From: Phycisphaerae bacterium
Lineage (GTDB): Bacteria; Planctomycetota; Phycisphaerae; Phycisphaerales; SM1A02
Assembly: GCA_030432455.1 (NCBI GenBank)
Contig: JAUIHC010000082.1
Span: forward strand, 1 to 9,978
Length of the DNA: 9,978 nt
Direction: 5' to 3'
A program made the translations under genes and the position numbers. Of the stretch, positions 6,785 to 9,978 are shown in pieces. Numbering within the stretch: the first letter of the stretch is position 1; every line of letters starts with the position of its first letter. Below the pieces are notes generated by a model. The model had not been told where the DNA came from. It saw only the letters and a list, made by a program, of their open reading frames with translations, and ran no database searches.

Positions 6785-8020
6785 ATGCCCCTCGTCAACG
6801 AGCACTACCTCACGCTGACCGGCGCGTATCTGTTTCCCGAGATCGACCGTCGGGTGCGTGCGTTCCAGGCCGCGCGGCCCGATCTGGCGGACCGCATCAT
6901 CCGATGCGGAATCGGCGACGTCGTCGGCCCGATCGTCCCCGCGGTCGCCCGGGCGATGCACGAGGCGATCGACGAACTGGCCGATCCCGCCCGGTTCCGC
7001 GGCTACCCGCCCGCCAACGGGTACGAGTTCCTGCGACACGCGATCGCGGAACACGACTTCCGCGGCCGCGGCGCCCCGATCGAGGACGACGAGATCTTCG
7101 TGAGCGACGGCTCCAAGGGCGACTGCGGTCATGTGCTGGAGATCCTCGGACCAGACAACGTGGTCGCCCTGCCCGATCCGGTCTATCCGGTGTACGTGGA
7201 CACCAACGTGATGGCGGGCCGCACCGGCCCGGCGATCGACGGTGGCGGCTACGAGGGCCTGCGCACGCTTCCTGCCACTCCGGAGAACGAGTTCGTCCCC
7301 GACCCGCCGAGCGATCGGGTGGACATCGCGTACCTCTGCTTCCCCAACAACCCGACCGGGGCGACGATCGATCACGACGGCCTGCGACGCTGGGTGGACT
7401 GGGCGAACGCGAACGAGTCGCTCATCCTCTTCGACGCCGCGTACGCCGACTTCACCCGGGATCCGTCGCTTCCCCGTTCGATCTTCGAGATCCCCGAGGC
7501 CCGCACCTGCGCCATCGAGTTCCGAAGCTTCTCGAAGCACGGAGCGTTCACCGGCGTCCGCTGCGGCTACACGGTCGTGCCGAAGGACCTTCACGGACGG
7601 ACGCGCGGCGGCGAGCGGATCCCGATGCATCGACTCTGGATGCGCCGCTGGACGACCCGGGCCAACGGCGTGTCGTGGCCGGTGCAGCGCGGCGCGGCGG
7701 CCCTGTATTCCCCGGAGGGCCGATCCCAGACCGAGGCGGTGATCGACCACTACATGACCAACGCCCGCATGCTTCGAGACGGATGCGCCGCCCTCGGCTG
7801 GCACGCCCACGGCGGCGAGAACGCCCCGTTCGTCTGGGTGGCGTGTCCGAGGTGCGAGGACAGCTGGACCTTCTTCGAGCGGATTCTGCACGAGGCCCAG
7901 GTCGTGATCACCCCCGGCCTCGGCTTCGGACGACTCGGCGAGGGATTCATCCGGATCAGCGCGTTCAACCACCGGGATCGGATCCTGGAGGTGGTCGAGC
8001 GACTGCGCGGCATGTGCTGA
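6785..8020 (+). CDS. dapL: LL-diaminopimelate aminotransferase DapL
   Basis: This PLP-dependent enzyme converts tetrahydrodipicolinate plus glutamate directly to LL-diaminopimelate, short-cutting the succinylase and acetylase branches of lysine/peptidoglycan precursor synthesis. The 411 residues match the family (about 410), and the N-terminus NEHYLTLTGAYLFPEI is typical. Further family marks are GIGDV, FRGYPPANGYEFLRHAI, DPVYPVYVDTNVMAGRTG, FPNNPTG (Asn188/189), FDAAYADF (Asp217 and Tyr220, PLP contacts), EFRSFSKHGAFTGVRCGYT with the Schiff-base Lys251, and FIRISAF with Arg390, the substrate carboxylate residue. It is the last gene of the 5037-8020 run, 18 bases after the methyltransferase, with a strong hairpin 25 bases past its stop. 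The otherwise conserved GAKSD segment reads GSKGD here. Cytoplasmic. Confidence in function is high. Confidence 0.95.
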   Translation: MPLVNEHYLTLTGAYLFPEIDRRVRAFQAARPDLADRIIRCGIGDVVGPIVPAVARAMHEAIDELADPARFRGYPPANGYEFLRHAIAEHDFRGRGAPIEDDEIFVSDGSKGDCGHVLEILGPDNVVALPDPVYPVYVDTNVMAGRTGPAIDGGGYEGLRTLPATPENEFVPDPPSDRVDIAYLCFPNNPTGATIDHDGLRRWVDWANANESLILFDAAYADFTRDPSLPRSIFEIPEARTCAIEFRSFSKHGAFTGVRCGYTVVPKDLHGRTRGGERIPMHRLWMRRWTTRANGVSWPVQRGAAALYSPEGRSQTEAVIDHYMTNARMLRDGCAALGWHAHGGENAPFVWVACPRCEDSWTFFERILHEAQVVITPGLGFGRLGEGFIRISAFNHRDRILEVVERLRGMC

Positions 8021-8045
8021 GACCGCCCGCGGCCAACGAACGAAC

Positions 8046-8080
8046 GGCGACGGCCCTCCGCTCCGCGGAGGGCCGTCGCC
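8046..8080. terminator. 16-bp perfect hairpin between convergent genes
   Basis: GGCGACGGCCCTCCGC and its exact complement flank a TCC loop. The hairpin lies 25 bases after dapL and 37 bases past the end of the minus-strand calcium-loop gene, so it can end transcription from both sides. Neither side has a true T run: the plus side continues ATGAAGGG, the minus side GTTCGTTCGTTG. It is thus not a classical intrinsic terminator, but the length and perfection of the stem and its convergent position make this the best explanation. Confidence 0.75.
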
Positions 8081-8117
8081 ATGAAGGGACCACAGTGCGG
8101 TGACGACCGGATGCCGG

Positions 8118-9371
8118 TCAGGCGGTGGTCTCGACGCCGCCGATCGGATGCTTCGCGAGCAGCTGCATCATGACGGCGTCGCTGTTGGTGCCCGGCAGCG
8201 AGATGCGGCCGAGCAGATCGGGAAGGTTCGGGGGAAGGGTGTCGCGTCCGAGGCTGGAGAGCACCTGCCCGACCCTGGCGGTCGCGGCATCGGTCGCTCG
8301 AGCGTCCGTGATCGGCCCGGCGTGGGCCTTCAGGCGGCCGACGCCGTGCAGACGGTTGGCATTGCCGATCGGGTCGGCGACGAGGCCGCCCTCGCCGAAT
8401 CGCTCCATCCACTTGCCGATGAACCCGCGAAGCTGCGCGTCGTCCACCGAGCCGTCGGGGCCGACGAGCTGATCGAGGCGGCCGCGGATCGCAGAGACGA
8501 GTTCCTGCTGCGTGACGCTGCCGTCGCCATCGGCGTCGAAGGACGCGAGGGGACCGGTGGCGGTGCTCGCGACCGATCCCGTGCCGTCGTGGTCGAGCGC
8601 CCGGAAGGCGGTGGTCGCCAGCCGCGCCGCGATCTCGTCGAGGCGGGTGTCGCCGGGGTTGATCTCCCGAGCGAAGTCGGAGCCGCCATCGCCACCCCAC
8701 CCGGCGAGGATCTGCCCGAGATCGGCACCATCGACCGTGCCGTCGCCGTTCACATCCTGCGTGGGATCGTCGCTGTTCCACGCGTCCAGGACGCCGGTGA
8801 GCGGCCAGGGCTCGACCCCGGCGGGTTCGCCGGGATTCTGAGCGAGGAACTCGCCGAGATCGACACCGTTCACCACCCCGTCACCGTTGAGGTCGTAGGT
8901 GGCGTCGTTCGTGCCCCAGACCGCCTCGAATCCTTCCGCGGTCATGGACTCGGTCGAGCCCGCGGTCTCACCCGCCGCCGAGCCTCCGTCGAGATGAATG
9001 CCCAGATCGACCCCGTTCACCGTGCCGTCACCATTGAGATCCCAGTCGGGATCCGCGGTGCCCCACGCCCCGAGCAGTCCCTCGAGGTCGGCATCACCGG
9101 AAGCCGCCTCCGCCTGCGCGGAGAGGAGCCGACCGAGATCGTTGCCATCGACGGAGCCGGATCCATCCACGTCCCATGTCAGGTCGTCGCTGCCCCAGGC
9201 CGCGAAGAACGCGTCCATGTCGAGGGGCGTGGAGGCGGCGGTCGGCGGCGCGGTCTCGGCGGGCGTCTGGGTCGGCACGATCGCGGCGGTCGGCACGCTG
9301 TTCGAGAGGGGACGCGCCCCGTTGGCGGCGGTGAGGCTTGCGATGTCGGGTCGAGTGGCACCGATCTGCAT
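8118..9371 (-). CDS. Tandem dockerin-like / EF-hand calcium-loop protein, 417 residues, no signal peptide
   Basis: This protein is built of calcium-binding loops. Residues 1-50 are Ala/Thr/Pro-rich with no hydrophobic core, so there is no Sec signal. Four modules of about 33 residues follow (51-84, 95-127, 144-176, 190-222), each with a WG or WN entry and a dockerin-type 12-residue loop such as DLNGDGTVNGVD (Asp1, Asn3, Asp5, Gly6, Asn/Asp9, Asp12) followed by LG. Then comes an EF-hand region: a degenerate loop at 260-271, a canonical loop at 279-290 (DADGDGSVTQQE) and a remnant near 304-314. The C-terminal 330-417 matches no domain I know and has little low complexity. The ATG at 9371 is supported by GGAG 7 bases upstream and a sigma-54 promoter. 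Dockerin modules usually sit singly at the end of exported proteins in cohesin systems or planctomycete surface proteins; four in a row with no visible export signal is unusual. The function is unknown. Confidence 0.85.
   Translation of the reverse strand: MQIGATRPDIASLTAANGARPLSNSVPTAAIVPTQTPAETAPPTAASTPLDMDAFFAAWGSDDLTWDVDGSGSVDGNDLGRLLSAQAEAASGDADLEGLLGAWGTADPDWDLNGDGTVNGVDLGIHLDGGSAAGETAGSTESMTAEGFEAVWGTNDATYDLNGDGVVNGVDLGEFLAQNPGEPAGVEPWPLTGVLDAWNSDDPTQDVNGDGTVDGADLGQILAGWGGDGGSDFAREINPGDTRLDEIAARLATTAFRALDHDGTGSVASTATGPLASFDADGDGSVTQQELVSAIRGRLDQLVGPDGSVDDAQLRGFIGKWMERFGEGGLVADPIGNANRLHGVGRLKAHAGPITDARATDAATARVGQVLSSLGRDTLPPNLPDLLGRISLPGTNSDAVMMQLLAKHPIGGVETTA
8706..9221 (-). repeat. 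Four degenerate tandem modules encoding dockerin-like calcium loops
   Basis: The units lie at about 9120-9221, 8991-9089, 8844-8942 and 8706-8804, with linkers of differing length (30, 48 and 39 bases). Each encodes a WG/WN...D-x-N/D-x-D/S-G-x-V-x-G-x-D-LG pattern. The second and third are closest (both contain DLNGDG and VNGVDLG); the first is the most diverged, with DVDGSGSVDG. The variable linkers show that the repeats are old or shaped by protein-level selection rather than a recent DNA expansion. Confidence 0.8.
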
Positions 9372-9378
9372 GGCGTGG

Positions 9379-9382
9379 CTCC
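9379..9382 (-). promoter_or_regulatory. Shine-Dalgarno GGAG for the calcium-loop protein
   Basis: On the minus strand GGAG lies 7 bases before the ATG at 9371. This is good spacing and supports the chosen start. Confidence 0.65.
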
Positions 9383-9410
9383 AAGAGGTTCCTGATGAGG
9401 GAGACCCTCA

Positions 9411-9426
9411 GGCAACCGTCGTGCCA
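9411..9426 (-). promoter_or_regulatory. Sigma-54 (RpoN) -24/-12 promoter
   Basis: Read on the minus strand the sequence is TGGCACGACGGTTGCC. It matches the RpoN consensus TGGCACG-N4-TTGCW at every fixed base except the last (C instead of A/T), with the obligatory 12-base step between the GG (-25/-24) and GC (-13/-12) pairs. Transcription would start near 9400, giving a leader of about 29 bases with a correctly placed GGAG before the ATG at 9371. Such promoters need an AAA+ activator, usually bound further upstream; the gene for one is not in this window. Confidence 0.75.
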
Positions 9427-9460
9427 ACCCCGGATTCACCGCTCGGAGCCGATCACCGCC

Positions 9461-9502
9461 CGCGGGGGCGTCGGGAGTCGACGCCGATCCTGCGCCCCCG
9501 CG
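9461..9502. promoter_or_regulatory. Inverted repeat upstream of the sigma-54 promoter
   Basis: CGCGGGGGCG (9461-9470) and its exact complement CGCCCCCGCG (9493-9502) flank 22 bases. A second hairpin, GCGTCG/CGACGC with a 5-base loop, lies at 9468-9484 and overlaps the left arm, so the two folds are mutually exclusive. It sits 35-76 bases upstream of the -24 element and could be an activator site. Equally, it could act as a transcription end signal for the upstream rRNA methyltransferase gene, though no T run follows. Confidence 0.35.
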
Positions 9503-9539
9503 CAAAGTCCGCGGCCATCCGCACGCTCCCCCTGCTCCA

Positions 9540-9584
9540 CCCCCTACCCCGTACTCCCTACCCCGTATCCCCTACCCCCACCCC
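9540..9584 (-). repeat. 14-bp tandem repeat, G-quadruplex-prone on the minus strand
   Basis: Three 14-base units start at 9542, 9556 and 9570; the first two share 12 identical bases (CCCTACCCCGTA) and the third has drifted. Seven C runs of 3 to 5 bases on the plus strand (starting 9540, 9547, 9556, 9561, 9569, 9575, 9581) are G runs with loops of 1 to 5 bases on the minus strand, the strand of the rlmE transcript. The stop codon of rlmE (TAG, 9572-9574) lies inside the third unit. Confidence 0.75.
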
Positions 9585-9978
9585 GGCTTCGGTCGCGGCG
9601 GCGCGGGAATCATCGACGGATCGACCTCGCCCTCCTCCATCGAATCCGGCTCCGGCCGATGGCCCTGGCAGACGACGAACATCTCGACGGACTCCCCGCG
9701 GCTGGCCTTCGGCTTGAACCCCTTCACCTTCTCGAACATGCCGGACGACCGATCCAGCAGGTCGCGGTACGCCTCCCCCTCGAACACCTTCATCACAAGG
9801 TTGCCGCCCGGACGGAGCCAGTCGCGACCGCGATCCAGCAGATCGTGGCAGAGACGGACCGAGCGGTGATGGTCCCCGAACGGATCTCCGGTCGTGTCCG
9901 GGGCCATGTCGGAGAGGACCGCGTCGAATCGCTCGATGCCGAGATCACGCGGATCGAACTCCCGCAGATCACCCTCGA
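9572..9978 (-). CDS. rlmE: 23S rRNA 2'-O-methyltransferase RlmE/FtsJ, C-terminal part (5' end beyond window)
   Basis: This FtsJ-family enzyme methylates the 2'-O of U2552 in 23S rRNA during late 50S assembly, using SAM. The visible 135 codons include three of the four K-D-K-E catalytic residues by motif: Asp in VLSDMAPDTTG, Lys in NLVMKVFEGE, and Glu in ASRGESVEMFVV. The first Lys and the SAM loop would lie beyond the right edge. After the catalytic fold there is a Pro/Glu-rich tail of about 30 residues ending PPRPKPGWG, longer than in E. coli and probably disordered; its last codons lie in the G-rich tandem repeat. The reading frame continues to the window edge, so the ATG at 9907 is internal. 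No gene follows on the minus strand for 200 bases. Confidence 0.88.
   Translation of the reverse strand, partial: EGDLREFDPRDLGIERFDAVLSDMAPDTTGDPFGDHHRSVRLCHDLLDRGRDWLRPGGNLVMKVFEGEAYRDLLDRSSGMFEKVKGFKPKASRGESVEMFVVCQGHRPEPDSMEEGEVDPSMIPAPPRPKPGWG

Noticed and set aside
6008..7972. A 654-codon minus-strand frame opposite the methyltransferase and dapL
   Set aside because: It lies entirely antisense to two genes with clear family motifs and has no recognisable domain; stop codons are rare in GC-rich DNA.
6487..8103. A 538-codon plus-strand frame overlapping the methyltransferase end and dapL in another phase
   Set aside because: Its composition is Arg/Pro/Gly-rich nonsense typical of a shifted frame; dapL is certain in its own frame.
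8706..9221. CRISPR-like or mobile repeat array
   Set aside because: The repeats are coding, have diverged spacings, and are explained by calcium-loop modules.
8100..9395. A 431-codon plus-strand frame opposite the calcium-loop gene
   Set aside because: Its apparent repeats (DPVHRAVTIEI-like) are the complement of the dockerin-like modules; the minus frame gives textbook calcium loops, a Shine-Dalgarno and a promoter.

Overview
The window comes from a GC-rich bacterium whose codons strongly prefer G or C at the third position. Several features point to Planctomycetota, most likely a Phycisphaerae-like lineage: a secreted type I sulfatase, a bacterial tricorn-type protease, LL-diaminopimelate aminotransferase (DapL), and a protein built of dockerin-like calcium loops. 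The lineage is an inference from gene content; no marker gene in the window settles it.

Layout, left to right. Positions 1-4069 (minus strand) hold a two-gene export unit: a large tricorn-like protease with a signal peptide, followed through a 4-base stop/start overlap by a sulfatase that runs off the left edge. Positions 4070-4619 form a roughly 550-base divergent intergenic region with a 21-base palindrome. Positions 4620-4949 (plus) encode a small unrecognised, probably disordered protein. Positions 5037-8020 (plus) hold a tight three-gene run: an M42 metallo-aminopeptidase, a PmtA-like phospholipid N-methyltransferase and DapL. A perfect 16-bp hairpin between convergent genes ends this run. 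Positions 8118-9371 (minus) encode a 417-residue protein with four dockerin-like modules and an EF-hand region but no signal peptide; a near-consensus sigma-54 promoter lies just upstream. The right edge (minus) carries the 3' two-thirds or so of an RlmE-type 23S rRNA methyltransferase gene. Its stop codon lies inside a 14-bp tandem repeat that is G-rich on the transcript strand.

How the genes may work together: the tricorn-like protease and the sulfatase probably act outside the cytoplasm on peptides and sulfated polymers. The M42 peptidase, methyltransferase and DapL are cytoplasmic or membrane-associated housekeeping functions (peptide trimming, phospholipid head-group methylation, lysine/meso-DAP synthesis). 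The most unusual part is the sigma-54-driven calcium-loop protein and its upstream region. I see no mobile element, CRISPR array, tRNA or rRNA. Most of the window is ordinary chromosomal sequence.
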